Assembly: GCA_050184295.1 (NCBI GenBank)
Contig: JBFXAM010000032.1
Location: 1-43,188 of the forward strand
DNA: 43,188 nucleotides
Source of the DNA: JBFXAM01 sp050184295
GTDB taxonomy: Bacteria > Planctomycetota > Phycisphaerae > UBA1845 > Fen-1342
Direction: 5' to 3'
Shown: positions 8,345-15,396 of the stretch, piece after piece
Layout of the letters: every line of letters starts with the position of its first letter
How positions within the stretch are numbered: position 1 is the stretch's first letter
The notes under the pieces: generated by a model
Seen by the model: only the letters and a program-made list of their open reading frames with translations
What the model was told of the DNA's origin: nothing
Databases searched by the model: none
Made by a program: the position numbers and the translations under genes

Positions 8345-9001
8345 TCACGCTTCTCTCAGCAGGCGCGCCCCGACTTCGCGCAGCAGCCGCTGCCGCCCGG
8401 CGCGGGTCAGCAGGTTCAATTCGCGGCCCAGGTTCGCCGCGGTCCCGAGCCCGATGAACGCCCACGCGACACGCTCCGCGTCCGCGGGCAGCGCGGCCGC
8501 ACGGCGCCGGCGCCGGGCGGGACCAGCGTCGTGCGCCGCGGGGGTTTCCGGCGGTTCGGCGGCGCCGCTCGACGACGCGTGTCGGTGCGCAGCGATCTGT
8601 TCGGCGAGAAATCGTCCGAAGCGGGCGTATGTGCGGCGGAGCGCGGCGCCGATCTCGGGGTCGTCGATCTCGCTGAGGCCCGCGAACAGGATGCGATAGA
8701 GTCCGAATTCGCCGTGGTGCTGCGCCTCGAACGCGAGCAGGCGTTCCGCCGGCGAGGCGCCGTGGGTATCCGCGAGCACGCGCCGCCAGGTCTGCGACGA
8801 GAATTCGAACACGTACTCGATGGCGGCGACGAACATGGCGCGTTTGTCCGGCCAGATGCGGTACAGGATGTTCTCCCGCACGCCGCAACGCTGCGCCAGC
8901 TGCGCTGTCGTCGCACGGCGATAGCCGAGTTCGACGAAGGCGCGGGCGACGACGGGCGTGAGGACGGCGCGTTTCTGGTGCGTGGCGGCGGGACGGGGCA
9001 T
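8345..9001 (-). CDS. TetR/AcrR family transcriptional regulator
   Basis: 218 residues from ATG 9001 (MPRPAATHQKRA), with GGGAG about 9 bases upstream. The N-terminal helix-turn-helix runs from about 12 to 60 (FVELGYRRATTAQLAQRCGV, then ENILYRIWPDKRAMF), the TetR pattern. The C-terminal part is helical and binds the unknown ligand in this family; a low-complexity Ala/Arg/Pro stretch near 138-160 interrupts it. The operator at 9015-9032 lies directly upstream, implying autorepression, and the second copy controls the lipoprotein gene downstream. The frame extends upstream to 9067, but that would translate the operator and lacks a ribosome site. Confidence 0.88.
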   Translation of the reverse strand: MPRPAATHQKRAVLTPVVARAFVELGYRRATTAQLAQRCGVRENILYRIWPDKRAMFVAAIEYVFEFSSQTWRRVLADTHGASPAERLLAFEAQHHGEFGLYRILFAGLSEIDDPEIGAALRRTYARFGRFLAEQIAAHRHASSSGAAEPPETPAAHDAGPARRRRRAAALPADAERVAWAFIGLGTAANLGRELNLLTRAGRQRLLREVGARLLREA

Positions 9002-9014
9002 CGGATGCTCCCTG

Positions 9015-9032
9015 TGTAAGTATACACTTACA
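9015..9032. promoter_or_regulatory. TetR-type operator before tetR (autoregulatory)
   Basis: The inverted repeat TGTAAGTATACACTTACA carries the same 7-base arms as the copy at 8273-8290 and differs only in the 4-base centre. It starts 14 bases before the tetR ATG on the minus strand and overlaps a possible -10 box (TATACT), so a bound dimer would block transcription of its own gene. Confidence 0.78.
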
Positions 9033-9097
9033 TTATGGCGCCCCATGCCCGAATCGTCAAGCGACATGGCCGACTCAGTAGTCGGTCAGTTTGATCC

Positions 9098-9192
9098 GGG
9101 TGGCGCGGGCGTCTCGCCCGTTCATGTTGGTCTGGGTGGTGCGGGCGTCTCGCCTGTTCATGCGGCAGACACGGGCGAGACGCCCGTACCAC
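9098..9192. repeat. Intergenic repeat element: two direct copies and one inverted copy
   Basis: A core GCGGGCGTCTCGCC(C/T)GTTCATG preceded by GTGG(C/T) occurs at about 9099-9126 and 9135-9162. The reverse complement of the core (ACGGGCGAGACGCCCGT, then ACCAC) follows at 9171-9192, so the block can fold into a long hairpin. Just before it, 9070-9085 is a smaller hairpin (CCGACT/AGTCGG). I recognise this type of unit as a dispersed non-coding repeat in planctomycete genomes. It lies between tetR and the 3' end of the pirin gene. The small open frames across it (for example 9075-9263) look like translated repeat rather than genes. Confidence 0.7.
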
Positions 9193-9266
9193 TCTTTCGA
9201 ATGCACTTTTTCACGAAAGCGAACCACTACCGCCGACTCGGTCGCAAAGTACTGCCGCCGCACTAC

Positions 9267-9983
9267 TTAGGCGAGGTCGAACAGCAAAAACTCGGCCGCC
9301 GCATTCGCCGCGACCGTCAGCGCCCCGGCGTCGGTGACCGCCAGGCCGTCGCCCGTGGTGAGTTGGACCGAAGTCGCGGTTGCGGCGTCATCGGCGACCC
9401 GCACCCCTCCACGAATGAGCTGAAGCCACGCGTGTCGCCTGTGCGCGAGTCGGTGCGCGAGCGACTGTCCGTCCTGCAACACGCCGCGATAGAGCGCCGC
9501 GTCCTGCTGAATGACGAGCGAGCCCGCCCGTCCGTCCGGCGACACGAGCGTCTGGAGGACGCCGTCGGCGGTCGCCGGAAACGCCTGTTGGCGATAGTCC
9601 GGCGTGAGGCCGCGCTCGCGCGGGAAGAGCCAGATCTGCAAGAGGTGCACGGGCTCGGTCGCGGACGGGTTGAATTCGCTGTGCAGGATGCCGCGTCCGG
9701 CGGTGATGCGTTGCACCTCGGCGGGCTTCAGCACGGCGGAGTGGCCGAGGCTGTCCCGGTGTTGCAGCGCGCCGGCGAGCACGACGGTGACGATCTCCAT
9801 GTCGCGATGGGGGTGCAGGTCGAAGCCGGCGCCGGGCGCGACGCGGTCCTCGTTGATGACGCGCAGGGCGCGGAACCCCATGTGGTCCGGGTCGTGATAA
9901 TCCGCGAACGAGAAGCTGTGATAGGTGTCGAGCCAGCCGTGGTTGAAGTGTCCGCGGTCGGCGCTGCGTCGAATCCGCATCAT
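9267..9983 (-). CDS. Pirin family protein (YhhW/quercetinase-like bicupin)
   Basis: 238 residues. The N-terminal cupin shows the pirin metal ligands His57 and His59 (DLHPHRDMEIVT), His101 and Glu103 (GILHSEFN). The opening RGHFNHGWLDTYHSFSFADY and the ALRVINEDRVAPGAGF segment are characteristic. Bacterial members such as E. coli YhhW have quercetin 2,3-dioxygenase activity in vitro; the natural substrate is usually unknown. ATG 9983 is chosen, with AGGAG 8 bases upstream. The gene follows marR on the same strand, and a palindrome shared in sequence with the marR upstream region lies 24-47 bases before the start, so it is probably repressed by that MarR protein. Confidence 0.93.
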   Translation of the reverse strand: MMRIRRSADRGHFNHGWLDTYHSFSFADYHDPDHMGFRALRVINEDRVAPGAGFDLHPHRDMEIVTVVLAGALQHRDSLGHSAVLKPAEVQRITAGRGILHSEFNPSATEPVHLLQIWLFPRERGLTPDYRQQAFPATADGVLQTLVSPDGRAGSLVIQQDAALYRGVLQDGQSLAHRLAHRRHAWLQLIRGGVRVADDAATATSVQLTTGDGLAVTDAGALTVAANAAAEFLLFDLA

Positions 9984-10006
9984 GGCATAGGCTCCTGTAG
10001 TCCAGC

Positions 10007-10030
10007 ATATCGTTTGAATTAAAACGATAT
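10007..10030. promoter_or_regulatory. MarR-type operator before the pirin gene
   Basis: A 24-base inverted repeat with arms ATATCGTTT and AAACGATAT around a 6-base centre. Read on the minus strand its core is GTTTTAATTCAAAC, which matches GTTTCAATTATAAC at 10587-10600 before marR at 11 of 14 positions. It lies 24 bases upstream of the pirin start. Confidence 0.72.
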
Positions 10031-10108
10031 AGCTACCGGGTTGGATGTCTCGCGCGCCATCGGGTTACGCGGACCGCCCGCGTTGGGGCGTGCGGCGTCG
10101 TGCCGGGA

Positions 10109-10582
10109 TCAGGGCGCGGATGTCGCCGCGCGCTTGACGCGCCGACACAGCCGGCGAAGCTGGTCCTGCTCGGCGGCGGTGAGGACGGCGAAGGCGTCGG
10201 CGATGCGGGCGGCGTGGGCGGGGAAGACGTCGCCTATCAGCCGCTCGGCTTTCGCGGTGGCGCGCACGATTGTGCCGCGGCGGTCGGCAGGGTCAGGCTC
10301 TCGGCGAATCAGGGCGCGCCTTTGCAGGTTGGAGAGCACGATCGAGAGGTTTCCCGCGCTCGTAAGAATGCGCTCCGCGAGCACGTTGTGGCGGAGCGGG
10401 CCGCCATGCACGAGCGCTTCGAGGACGGCGAATTGTCCAAGCGTGAGGTCGATCGCGTCGAGATGCCGGTGCACGCGCAGCGTGACGAGCTGTGCGGCGC
10501 GCATCAACGCGACGTACGCGGACAGCGCGCGCTGCTCGGGTGCGGAGACGCCGAGTCGGGAACGGCCGAGACCACGCGGCAT
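10109..10582 (-). CDS. MarR family transcriptional regulator
   Basis: 157 residues from ATG 10582 (MPRGLGRSRLG). The winged-helix region runs from about 45 to 120: LTLGQFAVLEALVHGG, LAERILTSAGNLSIVLSNLQRRALI, then the wing REPDPADRRGTIVRAT with the family DxR signature. Helices on either side would form the dimer. MarR proteins usually repress an adjacent gene and their own and release on binding a phenolic ligand or on oxidation. Here the pirin gene lies 125 bases downstream and both promoters carry GTTT(C/T)AATT(N2)AAC. No conserved redox cysteine is seen, so a small-molecule ligand is more likely. Confidence 0.9.
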   Translation of the reverse strand: MPRGLGRSRLGVSAPEQRALSAYVALMRAAQLVTLRVHRHLDAIDLTLGQFAVLEALVHGGPLRHNVLAERILTSAGNLSIVLSNLQRRALIRREPDPADRRGTIVRATAKAERLIGDVFPAHAARIADAFAVLTAAEQDQLRRLCRRVKRAATSAP

Positions 10583-10586
10583 GTTG

Positions 10587-10600
10587 TTATAATTGAAACG
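10587..10600. promoter_or_regulatory. Probable MarR operator before marR
   Basis: GTTTCAATTATAAC on the minus strand, 5 bases upstream of the marR ATG, matches the centre of the pirin operator at 11 of 14 positions and is roughly palindromic. Its position over the ribosome-binding region suggests autorepression. Confidence 0.55.
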
Positions 10601-10604
10601 AACT

Positions 10605-10623
10605 CGCGACTTGTCAAGTCGCG
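10605..10623. other. Perfect 9-base-arm inverted repeat upstream of marR
   Basis: CGCGACTTG and CAAGTCGCG flank a single T. It lies 23 bases before marR and about 100 bases past the stop of the DUF1572 frame, on the same strand. It could be a second operator or the transcript end of the upstream gene; no T-run follows directly. Confidence 0.5.
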
Positions 10624-10720
10624 GCTGCTCGCGCGGTGGTTCGAGAATCGCTGCACGCATCCGTTGCGGCGCGCCGATGCTCCCCGTATTCGTGCGTTGA
10701 AGCGTGCCTTGGGCACTCCA

Positions 10721-11242
10721 TCAGCGCAGGCCTTTGCGGCGGTTGAACGCCGCGGTGCCGCCGGGTGGTATGGACAAGTATTGCCACTGCGCGCCGCGCA
10801 GGTGCTTGCCGATGACCTGGATCTGCCCGAGGTGCAGGTTGTAGTGCGCGATCTGGCGGCTGATGGCGCCAAAGACGGTGTACGGCTCCGTGCGGATGTG
10901 GACCGTGCGCTGGAGGTCTTCGTCGCGCAGCGCCGCGAGCGCGCCGAATAGCGCTGCCCAGCCGCGCTCCCACAGCGCCATCAGCGCAGCGCGCGGCAGG
11001 CGCCGCTCTTCAAATTCGCTTTCGCGGTCGCGGTCGGGCTTCTCGCCGTCGGTCGTGAGAAAGTCCGTCCAGCGCGAGAGCATGTTGCCCGCGACGTGCT
11101 GGATGATGACGGCGATGCTGTTCTGGTGCGGATTGATGCGCACGTGGAGCTCGTCGTCGCTGAGCTGCGCAAAGCACTTCTCGCACTGCGCTCGGGTCGT
11201 GCGAAACTCGGCCACACAGGCATCGAGCACAGGTGCGGACAT
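10721..11242 (-). CDS. DUF1572 (DinB-like four-helix) protein
   Basis: 173 residues from an internal ATG at 11242. The sequence fits DUF1572 of the DinB/YfiT superfamily: the opening CVAEFRTTRAQCEKCFAQL, the metal-type His in IIQHVAGN, then ESEFEERRL, IRTEPYTVFGAISRQIAHYN and HLGQIQVIGKHL, ending near LSIPPGGTAAFNRRKG. His in QHVAGN and the two in HYNLH would be the divalent-metal site. Related proteins include thiol-dependent transferases, but the activity of this family is unknown. GGAGAG lies 7 bases before the ATG, supporting independent translation, although the upstream repeat-protein frame also runs into it without a stop. Confidence 0.8.
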   Translation of the reverse strand: MSAPVLDACVAEFRTTRAQCEKCFAQLSDDELHVRINPHQNSIAVIIQHVAGNMLSRWTDFLTTDGEKPDRDRESEFEERRLPRAALMALWERGWAALFGALAALRDEDLQRTVHIRTEPYTVFGAISRQIAHYNLHLGQIQVIGKHLRGAQWQYLSIPPGGTAAFNRRKGLR

Positions 11243-14200
11243 CGGCGACTCTCCAACGAATGGCGCTCGGCAGCTCGCATCGGGCGTGTGACAATAACGC
11301 GCGCCGGGGCGCGCGCCCAGGCGACCCGGCGCGCGGACCGCGTTCGTGGGTAGCGCGGTCCGCGCCCGACGAGCGCTCGCGGCCGCTTCCGCCGTCGTCG
11401 TCGCGGGTTGCGGGTCTCCTCGCGGGTCGTGGCCGAAGAGCTCCGGATGCAAAAGGCGGCCGCGTTCGTGCGCCGGCTTGTCGATCTCGGCAAGCGCAGC
11501 GTGGGCGCGCATCCACGGGTCGTCGCGGGTGGCGGTGACCTGCCACGAGACGAGCGTGTGCGGACGGCTGGTGCGGATTGCGAAGCGGTTTTCGGCGATC
11601 GGCGCACTCACCTGGGCGAGCACGAATTCGTCGCCTGCGTGAACGACGGTGAGCTGGTAACGAAAGTCGCGGTTGACCGCCTCAAAATACGCGGGCAACG
11701 CGACCGTGGCCCGCCCCGCCGCGTCAGTCGTGACGTTGCCGCTGTAGACGTTTACGGGCTCGGGTGCCTCGGCGCAGAAGTGCACGAGATAGCGATTCTC
11801 GGGGTCGAGCGGATGGTCGATGCGGAAGGACTTCGCACCAGTGACGCTCAGACCACCCACGACCACGCAGTTTCCCTCAACGAGACAGTCCCCGACGCTG
11901 TGGAGACCATATTGTGTTCCGGTGCCGCGCACACCGACATTGCCGCCGCCGTGAACCCCAACAGCGCCGGTGCCTTCGACGCCGGTGCCGACGCCGAGTC
12001 CGTTTCCCGAGACTGCTGTGTTGGTGCTCTCCCCATAAACGGCGAAGGTTCCGGTCGCCATCACGCCGAAGCCGAGGGCGCCGTCTCCGCCGGAAGCTTC
12101 GATCCCGACTCCATCCGGGCTGCGCGACGCAATCACCTTTGCGCCGGTGATAAGCCCGGCTGTGGCCTTGGCGTCGGCAAACACGGCAATGCCGCCGCCG
12201 CCCCACGCTTCGGCGAGCAAGCCGATGTTGGCCGCGCTGACTTCCGTGTTTGCGGCGACGGCCTTGACGCCCGTGCCAAAAGTCGAGTTCGCGGTTCCCA
12301 GCACACCGATCGGCGGGGGGACGCTCAGCGACCCGCTGTACGTCGAGAGTCCCTCGGTGCCAATCCCGTTCGCGCTCGCAGTGACGCCGCGCACGCCGCG
12401 CGTGGCGCCATCCAGATTCGTGGCGTAGCCCTCGACCCCGACGGCGGCTTCGGGGTCGCCGTGGGAAGCGCCGGCGTTGCTGCCGTTGATGCCTTGCACG
12501 GCGCGCGTGCCGGCGCTGTTTTCCGGCGCGACGCCCATGACGCCGACGCCCTCTCCGTGCGCAATCTCGCCCTTCACGCCGATTCTGAAGCCGATCGTGT
12601 TGGTCGCGCTGGCGAGTCCATAGACGCCGGTTCCTTCGTTGCTGGCGGTCTGTCCGACGACGCCGAAGGTCGATCCGGTCGTGCGTGTCGCGAGCCCCTG
12701 AACGCCGGTGCCGGACGAGCTGGCCGCTTCGCCGCGAACCCCGAACGTCGTCCCGGTCGTGCGGGTCGTCCTGCCGTGGACGCCGGTGCCTTCGGTGCTC
12801 TGACTTTCGCCGTAGACGCCGACATTCGCGCCCGGCGACGCGAACGCAAAGCCGGCGACACCGCGGCCCGTGCTGCTGAGGTTCGAGCCGCTCACGCCGG
12901 TTGTCGAGCCAGCGCTGGCACTCGCAATGCCGAGGACGCCGGTGCCGGTGCCCATCGGTGTGGATCCGAAGACGCCGTAATTCAGGCCCTGCGGCCCGTT
13001 GGCATATCCGTAGACGCCGACGGTGCTGCCGATCGGCAGGTTCGCCGATGTGGCCGCCAACCCGGCCGTGCCCACGATCCCGACTTTGTTCAGACTTTCG
13101 CCCCAGACGCCAACGCCGTTGACCCCCTGCCCGAGCACACCGATGAGACCTTTCGGTCCGGTGACGCCTTCGATGTTGAAGTGCGGCGGCCAGGCGAATC
13201 CGCCGGCGGAGTCCTCGGCGGTCATTCCCCACACACCGGCAAGCGAGCGGGGCGGTGCCTGAAACGCACTGCCCGAGACGCCGACCACGCCATGCCCCAC
13301 TTGTTCGCCGATGCCCAGCACACCGCTGCCGGAGGTGCTTTGCGTTCCCGCGACGCCAAAACTGTCGGTTGTTCCCATCGCGAGCGGCCCTTCGCCGCGG
13401 ATGCCCGCGCGGGCGGATCCGGGCGGCAGCAAAAACGTTCCGGTGAGCCCGGTGCGACCCAGCACGCCATCATTGTTCGGCGAGAACCCGCGCATGCCCG
13501 GCCCGCCGCCGTTGGTTGTGGCCTCCACCGCGGGCGCCGCGTTGTTGGCCGGTGCGGCGACGTTGATTCGAAACAGGCCCGCGCGGGCGGTTCCGGTCAT
13601 GTGGCTCAGGAATCCGTCGCCTGTGGCGTCGCTCGCGACTTCCAGAGCGACGCTCGCGCTGGCGCTGTTCGCGAGCTCAAAGAACCCCGCCCGCCCGGTT
13701 CCGATCGTCTTGCCGTGCAGCGCAGTGGAGGGATTTGTCGCGACGCCGTTCAAGAACATGCCGGCGGAGCCGTTGCCCTGCGTCTGGCTCAGGACGCCAA
13801 TTCCGTCGGACGCGGTGAAGACGTCGAGCACCTCCGTGGTGCTTCCGGGCACGAAGCACTCGAAGCTGCCGGCGGACGCGTTTCCGAGCGCGACGCCGCG
13901 AATCGCCGGGTTTGAGTCGCCGCTCGAGCGCCCGACCAGCGCCCCGCCGCCGGTCGGGCCGGCCGTCGAATTCGTCAACGAGAGCAGAGTTTGGTCGGCC
14001 GGCAGCGTGACCTCGAGCGGTAGATTGAAGCTGGCCGGCGAATCGAGCGCGTACAGCGCGTACGGCGCCGCGGTCAGCGGCTGGCGCGGGCTGAGCGTCT
14101 CGTAGCTGCCTGTGCCGCTGGGACAGCGCACGGAGACTTCCAGGTATCGCGCGTCGCCCTGAAACGCGCCGACGCCGAAGTCGAGTCCCGCCATGAACAG

Positions 14201-14452
14201 CCCGTCGACGACGCTGATCGGCGGCGGATTGCCCAGCTGCCCGTCAAAGGTGAGCGTCGGTCCGATCTGCGTGCCCCCGAACGGCGCGTCGAACATTCGG
14301 AACTCGAAGTCGCAAGAATCGTTCGCGTGTTGCCCGAACTGCTTCAGTTGGCCCTGGTAGGTGACGGTGGTATCCAGCGGCAGCGGCCAGGCGCGCGCCG
14401 AAACGAGTACGACGAGCATCTGTGCGGCGATCCGTGCGATTGCAGAATTCAT
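10721..14452 (-). CDS. Giant secreted GVxG-repeat surface protein, in frame with DUF1572
   Basis: 1243 residues as read. A signal peptide (MNSAIARIAAQMLVVLVSARAW) precedes an N-terminal domain (about 28-150: VTYQGQLKQFG, DFEFRMFDAPFGGTQIGPTL, LTAAPYALYAL) seen in bacterial proteins with tail-fibre-like repeats. From about 170 to 870 are dozens of imperfect 20-25-residue repeats with GVxG turns (for example GVYGESQSTEGTGVHG), rich in Gly, Thr, Ser and Ala, which would build a long beta-helical fibre. A domain of about 110 residues (SFRIDHPLDPENRYLVHFC to VSWQVTATRDDPWMRAH) follows. The next 65 residues look like translated spacer and contain a strong GC hairpin, then DUF1572 begins. The natural end is probably near 11430 with a lost stop; otherwise this is a true fusion. 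ATG 14452 has GGGAGA about 8 bases upstream. Role: cell-surface structural protein, inferred. Confidence 0.75.
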   Translation of the reverse strand: MNSAIARIAAQMLVVLVSARAWPLPLDTTVTYQGQLKQFGQHANDSCDFEFRMFDAPFGGTQIGPTLTFDGQLGNPPPISVVDGLFMAGLDFGVGAFQGDARYLEVSVRCPSGTGSYETLSPRQPLTAAPYALYALDSPASFNLPLEVTLPADQTLLSLTNSTAGPTGGGALVGRSSGDSNPAIRGVALGNASAGSFECFVPGSTTEVLDVFTASDGIGVLSQTQGNGSAGMFLNGVATNPSTALHGKTIGTGRAGFFELANSASASVALEVASDATGDGFLSHMTGTARAGLFRINVAAPANNAAPAVEATTNGGGPGMRGFSPNNDGVLGRTGLTGTFLLPPGSARAGIRGEGPLAMGTTDSFGVAGTQSTSGSGVLGIGEQVGHGVVGVSGSAFQAPPRSLAGVWGMTAEDSAGGFAWPPHFNIEGVTGPKGLIGVLGQGVNGVGVWGESLNKVGIVGTAGLAATSANLPIGSTVGVYGYANGPQGLNYGVFGSTPMGTGTGVLGIASASAGSTTGVSGSNLSSTGRGVAGFAFASPGANVGVYGESQSTEGTGVHGRTTRTTGTTFGVRGEAASSSGTGVQGLATRTTGSTFGVVGQTASNEGTGVYGLASATNTIGFRIGVKGEIAHGEGVGVMGVAPENSAGTRAVQGINGSNAGASHGDPEAAVGVEGYATNLDGATRGVRGVTASANGIGTEGLSTYSGSLSVPPPIGVLGTANSTFGTGVKAVAANTEVSAANIGLLAEAWGGGGIAVFADAKATAGLITGAKVIASRSPDGVGIEASGGDGALGFGVMATGTFAVYGESTNTAVSGNGLGVGTGVEGTGAVGVHGGGNVGVRGTGTQYGLHSVGDCLVEGNCVVVGGLSVTGAKSFRIDHPLDPENRYLVHFCAEAPEPVNVYSGNVTTDAAGRATVALPAYFEAVNRDFRYQLTVVHAGDEFVLAQVSAPIAENRFAIRTSRPHTLVSWQVTATRDDPWMRAHAALAEIDKPAHERGRLLHPELFGHDPRGDPQPATTTAEAAASARRARTALPTNAVRAPGRLGARPGARYCHTPDASCRAPFVGESPMSAPVLDACVAEFRTTRAQCEKCFAQLSDDELHVRINPHQNSIAVIIQHVAGNMLSRWTDFLTTDGEKPDRDRESEFEERRLPRAALMALWERGWAALFGALAALRDEDLQRTVHIRTEPYTVFGAISRQIAHYNLHLGQIQVIGKHLRGAQWQYLSIPPGGTAAFNRRKGLR
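11333..11367. terminator. Strong GC hairpin between repeat protein and DUF1572
   Basis: Arms GCGCGGACCGCG and CGCGGTCCGCGC, perfectly complementary over 12 bases, flank an 11-base loop. It sits inside the open frame joining the repeat protein to DUF1572, where a terminator or processing site between two separate genes would be expected. There is no T-run, so intrinsic termination is uncertain. Confidence 0.5.
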
Positions 14453-14677
14453 CCCGATTCTCCCATTCGCGGAGGTGTCGTCGCGGCGCCAGACGGCGCG
14501 CCGCGTTCCACGCCGACGCAACGGCATCGTCGCGCGAGGCGCGACTCACACCCGTGCGTGCTCCCGTCCGAATCTCCATTGGCCCCCCGGCCTGCGATTT
14601 CTTATCATTTGGAGACGGGCCGCACTTTTGGCCGCTCATGCGACGGCCACCATCCCGATTCAGCGCGTCGTGCGATC

Positions 14678-15259
14678 ATGGAATGGGCGACAACCAGCAC
14701 GATCCTCGCCAGCCTGGCGGACTTTCGGAACCAGTCCGCGTGGGGGCGCTTTGCCACGCAATTCCGCGAACCCATCGTCCGGTTCGCGCTGCGTCTCGGA
14801 CTCTCCGCGAGCGCCGCCGAGGATGTCGCCCAGGAGACGCTGCTCGCGTTCGCCGAGGCGTTTCGGCAGGGCCGCTATGATCGCGAGCGAGGCCGGCTGC
14901 GTGACTGGCTCTTCGGCATCGCGTCGCGCCAGATCGCGAACCGCCGCCGCGCCGACGCCCGCCGTCGGGGAAAGGAGCGCGACGAGCGATCGGCGTTCTG
15001 GCACAACACGGTCGACCCGGAAGTCGCGACCACGGCCTGGGAAAGTGAGTGGACGCGCGCCGTCCTGGCGGCGTGCCTGTTGCGCGTGCGACAGGAAGTC
15101 GAGCCGATGACCATGCGCGCGTTCGATGCCGTCGTTCGCGAGGGACGCCCCGTCGCCGCCGCCGCACGCGATTTGCACCTCTCCGTAAAGGCGGTCTACA
15201 ACGCCAGGTACACGGTGTTGCGGCGAATTCGCGAGCTGCGCGCCGAGTTCGAGCTCTAG
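14678..15259 (+). CDS. ECF-type RNA polymerase sigma factor
   Basis: 193 residues. Region 2 is clear: FATQFREPIVRFALRLG, AAEDVAQETLLAFAEAF, then RGRLRDWLFGIASRQIANRRR, which binds core polymerase and the -10 element. Region 4 (about 140-190) contains the helix-turn-helix PVAAAARDLHLSVKAVYNARY. No anti-sigma gene follows; instead a Ser/Thr kinase with its own HxxxCxxC motif starts 138 bases downstream. In planctomycetes such sigma/kinase neighbours are common and the kinase is thought to control the sigma factor. The ATG 14678 gives the normal ECF length; the frame is open further upstream, but there it overlaps the leader of the divergent surface-protein gene. Confidence 0.88.
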   Translation: MEWATTSTILASLADFRNQSAWGRFATQFREPIVRFALRLGLSASAAEDVAQETLLAFAEAFRQGRYDRERGRLRDWLFGIASRQIANRRRADARRRGKERDERSAFWHNTVDPEVATTAWESEWTRAVLAACLLRVRQEVEPMTMRAFDAVVREGRPVAAAARDLHLSVKAVYNARYTVLRRIRELRAEFEL

Positions 15260-15396
15260 CCGGGTCGCGCGAGCGAGGAGCTTGAAAAGAAAGCGCCCCC
15301 TCGGCGAACCAATTCATGCGCCCGCCGCGCGCCGGCCAGCGCAGTGCGCATGAGTCCGTCGCCTCGGCCGGTTTTCGCGCGCCAGGACCGACAGTC

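Noticed and set aside
9075..9263. Small protein encoded across the intergenic repeat
   Set aside because: The translated peptide mirrors the repeat unit and has no ribosome site; the conserved feature is the DNA inverted repeat.
12300..12900. CRISPR-like or minisatellite array within the repeat protein
   Set aside because: The units are imperfect protein-level repeats of varying length with no constant spacer or repeat sequence.
11408..13915. Long plus-strand open frame opposite the repeat protein
   Set aside because: The translation is Ala/Arg/Asp-rich low complexity, whereas the minus strand has signal peptide, repeats and ribosome site.
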